Of a stretch of DNA of 64,000 bases, positions 1-11,186 are shown piece by piece. The DNA comes from Rhizopus sp. PT2906. Its lineage: Eukaryota; Mucoromycota; Mucoromycetes; Mucorales; Rhizopodaceae. Within the stretch, counting starts at the first letter, position 1; the number at the start of each line of letters is the position of its first letter. The position numbers were made by a program, and so were the translations under genes. The notes under the pieces are model-generated. The model had not been told where the DNA came from and did not search any database. It saw nothing but the letters and a program-made list of their open reading frames with translations. Where the stretch lies: NCBI GenBank assembly GCA_025529335.1, contig JAMYHX010000119.1:1-64000 (forward strand), in the 5' to 3' direction.

Positions 1-2638
1 ACCCGAGAACAATGCTTGAGCTATTTGGGTGAAAAGTTCAGAGTCATCATGGGACTTGATGAAGATTTGACAAACCTAGAAGTTGGTGAAGAGCTTATGA
101 AGAAGCTTGTGTTGGTCCATTTGGATAACAATCGTGATAAATTCAATCTACTCGTCTTTATGATCCGCAAGCTGTACGCACTTGTCTCTGGCGAATGTGT
201 TGCAGATAACCCAGATGCACCTCAGCACCAAGAAGTTTTATTGGGTGGACATCTTTATACGATGATCATTAAAGAAAAGATTCATGACTGGTTGCAATCA
301 ATTAAAGCTCAAGTTCGTACTGATCTTAGATTGAATCCTGCTAGAGTCGACTTTTTCAATAGTAAATATAGACAGAGTTATTATTGTAGATATGCTAACT
401 CTTATTTACCTTGTAGATACATATTTCCAAAACTCTTATCGAAAGGTCAATAGTGATATTGGTGGTAAATTAGCATATTTCTTAGCTACGGGTAACCTTG
501 TCAGTAAGACAGGTCTTGATCTTCAGCAATTCTCCGGTTTTACCATTGTCGCCGAAAAGCTCAACTTCTTCCGTTACTTGGCTCACTTCCGTTGTATTCA
601 TCGTGGTGCTTTCTTTGCCGAATTGAAAACCACCTCCGTCCGTAAGCTGCTTCCTGAAGCTTGGGGTTTCCTCTGTCCTGTACATACTCCTGATGGCTCT
701 CCATGTGGTTTGTTGAACCATTTGGCACATAAATGTAAAGTCATCAACCAGCCCCTTGATGTGAAAGCTGTACCACGTTTGTTAGCATCCCTTGGTGTTT
801 CTCAAAGTTTCCTTCACACCATCAACCGTCCTGGCGATGTTGCTGTCATGCTTGACGGAAAGATTGTTGGCTGGTGTACACCCAAGACTGCCGAAAAGGT
901 CGCTCAGAGCTTGAAGGTCTGGCGAGTGAACAATGAAAAAGGCGTGCCTTTGGACATTGAAATTGCATACGTTCCATCTACATATGGTGGCGAGTATCCT
1001 GGTCTTTACTTATTCTCATCACCTGCTCGTATGATGCGTCCTGTCAAGTTCCTCGGTAATGGCAAGACAGACATGATTGGTACCTTTGAGCAAGTATATA
1101 TGGACATTGCTTGTATGGATGATGAAATTGTTCCAGGTGTTACCACTCACCAAGAGTTCACTCCTACCAACATTCTTAGTATCATTGCGAACCAAACACC
1201 CTTCTCTGATTTTAACCAGTCTCCCCGTAACATGTATCAATGTCAGATGGGTAAGCAGACCATGGGTACACCTTCGACCGTGTTCAATCACCGTACGGAC
1301 AATAAAATGTATCGTATCCAAACTGCTCAAACACCCGTGGTCAGAACTGAACTCTACAATCACTATGGCTTAGACGGCTGGCCACAAGGTACCAATGCCA
1401 TTGTCGCTGTCATCTCTTACACCGGTTACGATATGGAAGACGCCATGATCTTGAACAAGTCAGCACACGAACGTGGCTTTGGTTATGGTACTGTCTACAA
1501 GTCTGAAATCGTCGATTTGAACCAGTATCGAGCTCGTGGAGAAGCAATCACCTACCGCTTTGGTCTTGATCCTATCAAGGGCAAGAAATACAAGAATATT
1601 TTGGGATCTGATGGCCTCCCTCATATCGGTGCTCATTTAGTAGCTGACGATCCACTTTGCTGTTACATTGATGAATCTACGGGTAAGGATGTCGTCAAGA
1701 AGTACAAAGGCCCTGAAGATGCCTATGTGGAAGAAGTCCGTGTGTTGGGCGATGATGCTGGTACTGGAGAACTTCAAAAGGTTCACATCAAGCTTCGTAT
1801 CACCCGTTCTCCTGTTATTGGCGACAAGTTTTCATCCCGTCACGGACAGAAGGGTGTTTGCTCTCAGAAATATCCTGCTATTGATATGCCATTTACTGAA
1901 TCAGGCATGCAACCCGATGTCATCATCAATCCTCATGCTTTCCCCTCTCGTATGACCATCGGTATGTTTGTTGAAAGTATGGCTGGTAAAGCAGGTGCTT
2001 TACATGGTATCGCTCAAGACAGTACACCTTTCAAATTCAACGAACAAAATACAGCTGCAGACTACTTTGGAGAGCAACTGATAAAGGCTGGTTATAATTA
2101 CTATGGTAACGAACCCATGTATTCGGGTATTACTGGTGAAGAAATGAAAATGGATATTTACATTGGTGTAAGTTTGAGAATACACACAGTTATAAATAAT
2201 ATATTGATCCGCTGTTAGGTTGTCTATTATCAACGTTTGAGACACATGGTCAACGACAAGTTCCAAGTACGTACAACAGGTCCAGTACACAACCTGACAA
2301 TGCAACCTGTGAAGGGTCGTAAGAGACATGGTGGTATTCGTTTTGGTGAAATGGAACGTGATTCATTATTGGCACACGGCACAAGTTTCTTACTACAGGA
2401 TCGTCTCATGAATTGCTCAGATTACTCTCAAGCCTATGTCTGTAGATTATGTGGATCTTTAGCGTCACCTATTTGTACAAAGATTGTTTCATCCTTAGGC
2501 AACCGCCGTACATACGAATGTAGAACATGTAACACATCAAAGGGCATTGACTTGATCGCTATCCCCTATGTATTTAGATATCTCACAACCGAATTAATGA
2601 GTATGGGTATCAAGTTAAACTTGGGCATCAAGCCTTAA
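1..2638 (+). CDS. RPA2: RNA polymerase I second-largest subunit (RPA2/RPA135), 5' part outside window
   Basis: Second-largest subunit of RNA polymerase I, which transcribes the large rRNA precursor in the nucleolus. Modelled exons: <1..361, 417..2167, 2219..2638, in frame from base 1. The phases agree, and both introns (55 and 51 nt) are GT-AG; the first has a TGCTAAC branch site. Seen: the Rpb2-type core with LNFFRYLAHFRCIHRG, WGFLCPVHTPDGSPCGLLNH, ISYTGYDMEDAMI and GDKFSSRHGQKGVCS (hybrid-binding/active-centre region), then the C-terminal anchor/clamp part with RKRHGGIRFGEMERD and a CxxC...CxxC zinc site (CRLC, CRTC). The spacing and the sequence around LQQFSGFTIVAEKLNF match RPA135 rather than RPB2 or RPC2. 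Only about the last 840 codons are present; start and promoter lie upstream of the window. The identity is very secure from family resemblance. Confidence 0.97.
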
Positions 2639-2856
2639 AAGGCTATATCCTGTTATACACGCACATACACACACACACACACCTTATCATTTTTTTCTTA
2701 TTTTATTGTATAATAAAACTTTTCAGCATAGAAATCCCAAAAAATATTTTTAATGAATTAGGAGAACTATCGTTGGCATTTTGACTTATAAATTTTCCTT
2801 GTTTCTTTAACTATAAAGAGTGATGCTCTTTTTTTTTTTCTCCTTTAAAACCAATA

Positions 2857-4348
2857 ATGATCAAAGCAACATCAATCATTTGTTATATTGTCGTTTTACT
2901 TGCTCACAAAGTGATGAGCACTTCTATGAAACCGCATGATGCCAAGCAAGTTTCTCAGACCAGTACATCTTTGTTTGCTCAGACGTCTCCTGTTTGGCTC
3001 TCTGACGTCCATGGCCCCTTAGACGACAGCGTTGTCAAAAGTTACCCTCGTGACGAAGATATCAAGGCTGGATCTCTTCCGGAGCATTCATCCGTCCAAC
3101 TCTTGAACGGGTACCCGGAACCAGATAAGCAACCCTCTGCTGATCATCCTGAGGTTCAGGCCGTGTTAAATCATCTCGATCTCTCGATGATCCCCGACAT
3201 AGAACCAAGAAAGGTCAGGGACTGGACGTTGGACACCTCAAGATATGATGTAACCCAGGATCCCGATTGTTGGTGGTCTGCTTCACTTTGTATGAAACCC
3301 AAGGCCAATTATATTCCCGAAGATATCTACATGTGTCCCAACAAGGGCGATTGGGGTCTTAACTTTGATGATGGTCCCTACAAGGCGTGGTGGCCTGAGT
3401 CTGAGAAGGATAAAAAGTACGATCAACCCAGACTATATAACTTTCTTGTCAACCATGGCAAGCAAAAGGCAACTCTTTTTTGTAAGTATAGCTTACTAGT
3501 GTGTATTAGATACTCAACCGAATGTGCATTTTTATAGTCGTCGGATCCAATGTTGTTAAATTTCCAGAAGCAGCCATCAGGGCACTCAATGATGGTCATG
3601 TTATCTGCTCCCATACTTGGTCTCATCCACAGATGACAACCTTGACAAACGAGCAGGTGGTCGCTCAACTTTACTGGACACAAAAGGCAATCAAGCAAAC
3701 ACTTGGAATCACACCCAAATGTTGGCGACCTCCTTATGGCGATGTGGATGATAGAGTCCGTGCTATTGCTTGGCAGATGGGAATGCGAACCATCTTGTGG
3801 GACCAAGATTCGAATGATTGGAATTTGGTGAGTCCTGTTTTTTTGTTTTCTGTTTATTTCATATTAACGTGGGATATTTAGGTTGGCGGTAAAATCAGGG
3901 CAAAGGCTATCGATGGGTACTTTCAAACCTGGATCAATGCAAGAAAGAGTGGCACTGATGACGAACATGGACATATTACACTCGTAAGTTTTTCTTTTTT
4001 ATATACAGAGTTCATTAACGACTTGTTTTATAGCAACACGAGAATAGCAATGCAACTATCCATTTGTCCGAGAAATGGTTACCAAAAGTCCAAAAATCGT
4101 TCCGAGTGATGCCAATTCATCAATGTCTCAATGATCCACATCCATACTGGGAAAAGAACTGGGTCTACCCCACACTAGATGATCCCAATCCTCCAAGATC
4201 AGCTATGTCAGATAAAGAAAGTAATGTACATGGCGCCAATGTTATTGGCAACGCAAATGATGCTACAAGTGCTTTATTATCTTCCCTCAAAACATCTTTA
4301 TACACTACCATGCTTTCAAGCCTTTTACTTTTTCTGCTCCTTTTGTAG
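2857..4348 (+). CDS. Chitin deacetylase, CE4 family, GPI-anchored
   Basis: Carbohydrate esterase family 4 enzyme that removes acetyl groups from chitin to give chitosan, a major wall polymer of Mucorales. Exons 2857..3481, 3538..3827, 3882..3983, 4034..4348 give 443 residues with consistent phases. Seen: an N-terminal signal peptide (hydrophobic residues 5-16), then the NodB-domain motifs in order: NFDDGP (about 169-174, metal and catalytic Asp), HTWSHP (metal His pair), RPPYGD, DSNDW, and a final QHE at the exon 3/4 junction in place of the usual LHD-type motif. The tail has a small-residue stretch followed by a Leu-rich segment (LLLFLLLL), typical of GPI attachment. Likely periplasmic or wall-bound. 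The non-canonical last motif is shared by some fungal family members, so I do not call it dead. Confidence 0.93.
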
Positions 4349-4729
4349 CCCTCTTTGATAAATTTATAGAATTAGAATAAAATAAGACAGACTTACTTTA
4401 ATTGTAAGATATGCAAAAGTGTGATCCCCAATTGAGAACGATTTGATGTACACAAAAGGGCGTTTGCGTTCTGCAGGCACATTCATATGTTAGTCTCATG
4501 ATTCTGTAGCCCTTTGCTTATCATTGGCGCGCGCCTCTTTTAAAGGAGAGGAATTACCCGTTATTTTCCCCACTCCTAATCATCTTGAGATTCAAGGTTG
4601 CGCAACATCAATGGTAAGAACTTTTTTTCACCTGTAGAACTACACAAAAATCATTCTTTTGAACAATAAAGCATGATAACAAACATGGAATGAGTTGTGT
4701 AAAGCATTAGTTTATTATGAAGAATGAAA
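4349..4729. other. Convergent 3' intergenic region
   Basis: Shared 3' flank of the convergent chitin deacetylase and RPC37 genes. An AATAAA-like element (GAATAAAATAAG, about 4375) fits polyadenylation of the deacetylase. A GC palindrome GGCGCGCGCC near 4526-4535 stands out in AT-rich DNA. No coding potential seen. Confidence 0.6.
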
Positions 4730-4885
4730 TTATCGTGTTTGCGCTCCATAACTCAACTGGGTGAGGTATTCATCATTACTTGTTGTGCAAATAAGTTCTT
4801 CCTTATTTCCTGCATATAATTTTTCTGATACTTTTTCTGCTTGAAGAGACTATTTAAAATAATGAATCAGGGTTTTTCTTTACAA

Positions 4886-4919
<34 letters not shown>

Positions 4920-5719
4920 CAAAACTTACAAGCTGATCATAATAAACAACGGGTTGCCACTCTTCTTCTTCTGCATTTTTCACAGACAGAGAGTATATAT
5001 TCTTTCTGACGCCTCCTTCTCGTTCTGCATTCTTCACAGAGACCTGAACTGTCTGTGCTTGACCTGGTTCAGTGGTTTTCTTTTTCTCTTCTTGCTTTTC
5101 AACATCCTGAATACGTTTATTAGCCGCCTTCCACTTTTCATCAATCTTGTCAATATATTTAAATCCTGGCCTTAATTGAACTGTTGTTCTTATAGGTGTC
5201 AAATGAAGTTCCTCTTAAAAAAAGGGGGTGTTAGTTGGCTCAACAGACATTATATATATATATATATATATACATACGATCTCGGATAACGCCAATAGCG
5301 TACTTTGTTTGAGTAGGTACCTGGGTAGAAGTCAAAGTCATCTTATCCAACAGTTCCTCGTCCTTCTTTTTGGATGCTCTGCTATAATAACCATTCAGTT
5401 CTTCTTCATGTTCTTCCATACGTCTATCATATGCCGTTTTGATCGTCTTGTCATTAAGACCCATTGCAAAGTCTTCACCTCTTTCTGTACTATAGAATGC
5501 TGAACGAGTATCCAGAGGCAGATCAAGTTCAACCATTTTTGCATTTGGTTTTAATCGTGCAGCAGTGGGTCCTGTTCTTGCGTTGAATGGAGTTGATCGC
5601 ATAGGGTACTGAAACAAGTATAAATATTTGGAAAGTTCGTTCGTCAAATATATGGGATATTCGGCCAAGACTTCATCCTCTTCTTCACCAATGTTCATTC
5701 TATCGTCTGTTATAGGCAT
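4730..5719 (-). CDS. RPC37: RNA polymerase III subunit RPC37/RPC5 (Sin-type)
   Basis: RNA polymerase III subunit that pairs with RPC53 and acts in termination and reinitiation on tRNA and 5S genes. Minus-strand exons 5719..5278, 5213..4930, 4849..4730 give 281 residues, close to yeast Rpc37 (282). Seen: acidic N-terminus, then EYPIYLTNELSKYLYLFQYP (start of the dimerisation region), a DLPLDTRSAFYS block, a central RDQELHLTP segment formed by the exon 1/2 junction, and a charged coil ending QLSYGAQTR. Exon 3 is small and lies beyond a 30-nt poly(A) run inside intron 2. Donors GTATGT and GTAAGT and phases 1 and 0 all agree. Identity rests on family resemblance and is strong; the exon 3 model is good but not proven. 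Confidence 0.9.
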
Positions 5720-6104
5720 GTTTTATGTGTTAAAAAAAGAGTCTGAAAGGGCAGAAAGAAAGACAGAAAGAGTATGACTGTTAATTTAAGGCGTCACAAA
5801 GCAAAAAATGAAAAAAGGAATGATGGATATGTTTATTATCACTAATAAAAAGGAAGGGAGAATGGAAACAAAATGTGACATATGGTATCATGAGATAAAG
5901 AAGGGCTATTTTCTTCCATTTGGCCTATAAGGAAAGGAAAGAATGCTTATAGTGATTTGGTGAAACAATGAATGCATAAAGAAGGATATAAAAAAATCAA
6001 GTTTAATAACAATACACATAGAGTAACTTCATAGAGGGATCAAGCCAACATAGAACCTTTTGGAATATTCTTCTAGCAAACGAAAAAATAAGAAATAGGA
6101 ACCA
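5720..6104. other. Upstream region of RPC37
   Basis: Purine-rich leader (GAAAG repeats near 5750-5770) directly upstream of the RPC37 start, then AT-rich DNA. It includes the 3' flank, and the possible intron end, of the small gene at 6105-6236. Nothing else recognised. Confidence 0.5.
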
Positions 6105-6236
6105 TTAGTTGACAGAGTACTTACATATGTATTCTTCACATAAAGGACACCAAGTAGTAAAGTAGTACACCTTGTGGCGCAAACAGTAAGTTTCTGATCT
6201 TTTGCTATTTCTACAGGTTTTACGACACGTCTTCAT
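6105..6236 (-). CDS. Candidate Cys-rich microprotein (43 aa, or 37 aa if spliced)
   Basis: Unrecognised. The unspliced frame 6236..6105 encodes 43 residues with six Cys: MKTCRKTC near the start, then YC, and WCPLCEEYIC near the end, so two CxxC/CxxxC-type pairs that could bind a metal. A TATATAA box on the same strand at 6299-6305 lies 63 nt upstream of the ATG, which suits a short 5' leader. A near-ideal intron (GTAAGT at 6124-6119, AG at 6074-6073, 52 nt) could remove the last residues; splicing then creates TAA exactly at the junction and gives 37 residues lacking the last Cys. No signal peptide. It could be a real microprotein, a short ORF on a non-coding RNA, or chance. Confidence 0.35.
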   Translation of the reverse strand: MKTCRKTCRNSKRSETYCLRHKVYYFTTWCPLCEEYICKYSVN

Positions 6237-8030
6237 TTGAGATTGCTTGTATATGTAAAGAAAGAAGCAATGAAAAGGGCAATGCAGTTCTCTGTCTCTT
6301 ATATACTTTAAGGGCGTTTTGTAAACTTAGCAATTGTCCTTTGTATTCTTTGCGCTACTAGAAAGTTCCTATTAGGGTTTAATGGCTAAAGAGGCAAGTT
6401 GTTCATCATCTATTGGGTCATTGATTAATACAAAAAGGGTCCCCTCATGAGCTTATTGATTCAGATAATGACCTATGTGATCACCCCACAGTAAAACTAA
6501 ACCATTATGGGGAAGCAAAAGACATAGCAGCAGTCCTTCTTTTGAGCATTTGCAAAATTCACAGAGATCTATTTTGGGGAAATTATCTACATATAGAGCC
6601 TATAATGTTGACAACATTGTATTTAGGGAGTTTATTGTTCTATATTACATGCAGGAGTATTCTTTGCTGTCACTACTATAAAAATCTATATATCATTTAC
6701 CGTCCCTTTGTGCTTGATAAAGACGATTTTCTAAAGATATATCTGACAACCTTTTTATCTGAGTGGTTCCTTTATGTCAATTCGGAATTCCTTGTATGGT
6801 AAATCATGAGTATGATACGACAGCAGTCTCTTTCTTCACCCGCATCAAGAGAGCAATAATGAATAAAAAGCAGACAACCGAGACAAGCTATCTATGAAAA
6901 TATGGTTCCTGAAGCTGTGCTTTGAAACGTTACATTGTAACACCTCATTGTCATTAAATTTTGTCAATTGACACTTGAACTATAATCATCAGCTTGTTTG
7001 TAGCAAAACACACAAATGGTTTGTTGTACGTAGAATCAAACATGTCATCATGAGCTTCCATGTCACGTCTATTTTACACTTGCTTTAGTAAAATAAATCC
7101 ATTATATTATAATAGTCTTTACTGATTAGACATTTGTGTACATAAAAGGCTTGAATTCAAGCTCTGTGCTTTTATGCTGAGCCAAATGATAAGATCTTGA
7201 TGATATACTTGTAAATTCTTCCTCATTGTTTCTTTATTATAAATAGGTTGGGCATCGATAAATGATGCATTAATCCAGAAAGAGATGTCACGATTACCAA
7301 ATCGATCAACTTTTCTTTTCTTTGAAAGATTAATAATTAAGTCACTGTTAATTTTGATACGCCCCCTTTCTCCACTTTATCATGCACTGATCTTTAATAT
7401 ACAAAATTTATGTAATCTACCATCAGTTACACGCCACTTTTGATATCTTGTTTATCTACTTTCAAATGAAACTTGAATGTATCTACTGAATGGCTGAGGG
7501 AATGCATTTGATTAAATTATCATGAGAACAGTATTTTTTTGTAGTTCAGAGGTTATCGATCTTATCAGCCGCAGCGTTATCAGAATATCTACACGCACCA
7601 ACACAATAATAGAGAGAGAGAGAGGCCCAAGTCACCTGAATGTAACATCAGGATGACTGTATCTATTACGTGCTTAACACAAACAAGAAATAGAAACAAT
7701 GACAAGTGATATGAATAAAGATGAAATAAAACATATCATCTTTTGATTATCTCTTTAAAAATAAACTATATTCATACTAAATGATTCACATATTCAAACA
7801 CGATAAACATCGCTCCTTACACCATTTCCCACATCATAGGTTGCATTTTTCCAGAAGCAAGTTGTAAGTGAAGGGAGCTGGGTAAGGTACTCTGTGTCAC
7901 TGAATTAAAATTTTTTATTCGCTTATATGGTTTGATCTCTCATCTGATAGCAAAAAAAAAGTATAAATATGCCCTTTTTTAAATTGACGCGATTTTTTTC
8001 TTCTTCTTTTCATCATTCAAATAATTAATC
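6237..8030. other. Long gene-poor region and GAPDH promoter
   Basis: About 1.8 kb of AT-rich DNA without a convincing gene. Open frames here (for example 6542-6802 plus) have unlikely composition and no family resemblance. A short (AG)n microsatellite is at 7611-7624. The last 100 bases form the GAPDH promoter with a TATA box and a CT-rich leader. Confidence 0.5.
7962..7969 (+). promoter_or_regulatory. TATA box of GAPDH gene
   Basis: TATAAATA lies 62-69 nt upstream of the GAPDH ATG. It is followed by a pyrimidine-rich stretch (7987-8010) typical of strong fungal promoters and transcription start regions. Confidence 0.7.
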
Positions 8031-9044
8031 ATGGTTCTTAAAGTTGGTATTAACGGGTAAGTAAAGCAATTGCTCCAATCCATATCTTGCTTATACTTTC
8101 AATAGTTTCGGTCGTATTGGTCGTATTGTCCTTCGTGCTTCCTTGGAACGCGATAACGTCCAAGTTGTTGCTATCAACGACCCTTTCATTCCTCTCGACT
8201 ACATGGTCTACATGTTCAAGTATGACTCCGTTCATGGTCGCTTCAAGGGTACCGTTGAACACAAGGATGGTAAGCTCATTGTCAACGGCAAGGAAATCGC
8301 TGTCTCTGCCGAACGCGATCCCGCTCAAATTCCTTGGGGTCAAGCTGGTGCTGACTTCGTTGTTGAATCCACTGGTGGTAAGTAGTTTAATAACAAAAGA
8401 GGGATAGAGGTATTGATGTATCATCTCTAGTCTTCACTACCACCGAAAAGGCTGCTGCTCACTTGAAGGGTGGTGCCAAGAAGGTCGTCATCTCTGCCCC
8501 CTCTGCTGATGCCCCCATGTTCGTCTGTGGTGTCAACCTCGATGCTTACAAGTCTGAATACCAAGTCATCTCCAACGCCTCTTGCACCACCAACTGTTTG
8601 GCTCCTCTTGCCAAGGTCATCCACGACAAGTTCGGTATCGTTGAAGGTTTGATGACCACCGTTCACGCTACTACTGCCACACAAAAGACCGTCGATGGTC
8701 CCTCTAACAAGGACTGGAGAGGTGGTCGTGGTGCTGGCGCCAACATCATTCCTTCCTCCACTGGTGCTGCCAAGGCTGTCGGTAAGGTTATCCCTGAACT
8801 CAACGGTAAGTTGACCGGTATGGCCTTCCGTGTCCCCACTCCCGATGTCTCCGTCGTTGACTTGACCGTCCGTTTGGAAAAGGGTGCCTCTTATGAAGAA
8901 ATCAAGGAAGCCATCAAGAAGGCCTCCGAAAACGAATTGAAGGGTATCCTCGAATACACCGATGATGCTGTTGTCTCTACTGACTTTGTTGGTTCTACTG
9001 CCTCTTCCGTCTTTGATGCCGCTGCCGGTATTGCCCTCAACCCT

Positions 9045-9079
<35 letters not shown>

Positions 9080-9149
9080 AATGGGTTACTCCAACAGAGT
9101 TGTCGATCTTCTCATCCACGCTGCTAAGGTCGATGGTGTCTTGGCTTAA
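8031..9149 (+). CDS. GPD: Glyceraldehyde-3-phosphate dehydrogenase
   Basis: Cytosolic glycolytic enzyme that converts glyceraldehyde 3-phosphate, NAD+ and phosphate to 1,3-bisphosphoglycerate. Exons 8031..8056, 8106..8377, 8431..9149 give 338 residues, the usual length. The first exon has only 26 nt (VLKVGING), and the Rossmann motif GINGFGRIGR is completed across intron 1. Seen: NDPF, the catalytic SNASCTTNCLAPLAK segment (Cys about 151), the HATTATQKTVDGPS block, and the C-terminal SWYDNEMGYSNRV. Codon use is strongly biased to C-ending codons (ATC, GTC, TCC, AAG), unlike most neighbours, which fits very high expression. A TATA box and CT-rich leader precede it. Confidence 0.98.
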
Positions 9150-9468
9150 AAAATATCATTTCATAGCATGCATTCATTCCCCCCCCCCACATTAAAAAAG
9201 TTCTACCTTTTTTGTTTGTAATAAAGTAAACGTACATACTTTCACATGAAGTGTCTGTCGGGAACTGAACTCTTCCCGCATTTAACGCGTTTAAAGGACT
9301 TTTGGCAACGTGAGAAAATATTGGACTAGAGCAATCCGACTTTCTCCATGAATATATTCCGGTTATGATTGCTTGTAAATTCATGTGAATACGGGAATAT
9401 TTGAAAATAGACGTGCTGTGTACACAGAAGTTGTATTTCTGGAAGAGCGCGCATGTTTTATTATTATT
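9150..9468. other. Convergent 3' intergenic region
   Basis: Shared downstream region of GAPDH and the thiolase gene. It contains a run of ten C (9179-9188) just after the GAPDH stop and AATAAAG near 9220, a probable polyadenylation signal. No gene seen. Confidence 0.6.
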
Positions 9469-10940
9469 TTAAAGCTTAGATTCAAAGAAGGCGCTTCTGT
9501 TCTTCTTTTGAGAAGCAGCCTTGTCATACTCCTCCTTGGTGACAGGTCTAGCTTCAATGGCAGGATTATAACCAAGACGAGGCTTGGATTGGTTTGCATT
9601 GGCCTTTTTATAAATCGTGACTACAACAGCACCACCAAGGCCGATGTTATGCTGAAGAGCATACTTTACATTGGGAACCTGTCGTTCACCAGTCCAGTTA
9701 CGTAATTGCCAAACGAGTTCTATATGCAAATATGTGTGAATTTTTGTTCTTTTTGCATGTGAGAGACATAACATTACCTGTGCACTGGGCAAGGCCCGTT
9801 GCACCAAGTGGATGACCCTTGGAGATCAAGCCGCCAGAGGGATTAATGACGTATTTTCCGCCATACGTATTATTTCCAGAATCGATCAATTCGTGCGCCT
9901 TACCCTCAGGCACCAGTCCAAGAGCATCGTATGTCAAAAGCTCATTAGCAGAAAAACAGTCATGCAGCTCGATGACCTGCACGTCGTTAGGAGTAATACC
10001 GGCCTTCTTGTAAGCTTCAGCAGCTGCACGACGTGTCATGTCACAGCCAGCCCATTCCATCGCATCATCCGTGAGCAAACGAGGAGAATCTGTTGCCATG
10101 ACTTGGGCTACAATCTCAACGGCTTGGTCCCATAGGTTGTGTTGACGGACAAAGTCCTCGCTGGCAAGGATTGAGCATCCAGCACCATCTGAAGTAGGGC
10201 AGCACTGAAGCTTGGTGAGAGGACCAAAGACCTTGGGTGACTTTTCGATCTGTTCAAGGGTATAGATATCTCTGAATTGGGAATAAGGGTTCAATGCGCT
10301 ATGTCTGTGATTCTTTTCTGCAATCTTGGCCAAGTGCTTTTCTGTAGCACCATATTTTTCCATATAACTCAAACCTGCGTTACCGAAAATCTGAGCAGCC
10401 ATAGGAGCCTTTTGATCGAATCCACGCTCATTAGCCATGACCATCGTTACATGATCTATTATTCAAAATAAGATTATCTGTTACTTCTTCTTTTTTTCAT
10501 ATTTACCCATTGGATTTGTACGATCTGAAAATGTAGACGTAAGAGATCCTCTCATCATTCTTTCAAAACCCAAAGCCATCGCACAGTCAACTGAACCTGA
10601 AGCTACGGCGTTACGTGCTTGATAGAGTGCAGTAGAACCCGTAGAGCAGTTGTTGTTGACATTAATGATGGGAATTTGAGTCATGCCAAGTTGATAAAGA
10701 ACACGTTGACCAGCAGTACTGTCACCATAGACATAACCTACAGTTGCATACTGTACTTGATCGTAAGAAATACCAGCGTCATTCAATGCTTTTACAGCTG
10801 CCTCAAGGCCAAACTCTACATAAATGTAAGCAATAGATCATTTAACTTGCTATTTATATACCTGGATAGTCTACTTCACCACGAGGCTTAATGAACTTGG
10901 ACATACCAACACCAATAACATAGACCTTATTTGCAACCAT
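9469..10940 (-). CDS. Peroxisomal SCPx-type 3-ketoacyl-CoA thiolase, PTS1 (SKL)
   Basis: Thiolase of the sterol carrier protein X type, which cleaves 3-ketoacyl-CoA (often branched chain) in peroxisomal beta-oxidation. Exons 10940..10862, 10815..10507, 10455..9778, 9719..9469 give 438 residues; all phases are 1 and all sites GT-AG. Seen: VYVIGVGMSKF at the N-terminus, the nucleophile loop NNNCSTGSTAL, LQCCPTSDGAGC, ELHDCFSANELL, and GGLISKGHPLGATG with the catalytic His. The chain ends in ESKL, so SKL is a clear type 1 peroxisomal targeting signal. The SCP2 lipid-transfer domain of animal SCPx is absent; the thiolase stops soon after its own fold. Confidence 0.95.
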
Positions 10941-10943
10941 CTT

Positions 10944-10974
<31 letters not shown>

Positions 10975-11186
10975 TTATGTAAAGAAAAAAACCCACAAAA
11001 AGGAGTGAGAGCGAAATAAACTTTAAATGCTTTCTTTCTGTGAAACCCATAAACCAACCTTTTTTTTTCTTTTTCTGCATGACAAAAAAAGGGGGGAGAA
11101 AGAGGGTAATTTATTCTACCGATGATGTGTATCAATACAACGTTTTTAGTTCTATTTGTAAAAATAAAAGGTTTATTTACAAAGGT

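Noticed and set aside
6542..6802. Plus-strand open frame of 86 codons
   Set aside because: Starts from a non-ATG codon, aromatic-rich random composition, no promoter or splice context.
7611..7624. Short AG and TA microsatellites (also 5253-5272, 18709-18724, 34219-34236, 40258-40276) as functional repeats
   Set aside because: Simple low-complexity repeats, common in such genomes, mostly within introns and intergenic DNA.
8427..9119. Long minus-strand open frame (230 codons) opposite GAPDH
   Set aside because: Mirror of the strongly codon-biased GAPDH exon 3; low-complexity Gly/Asp product with no features.
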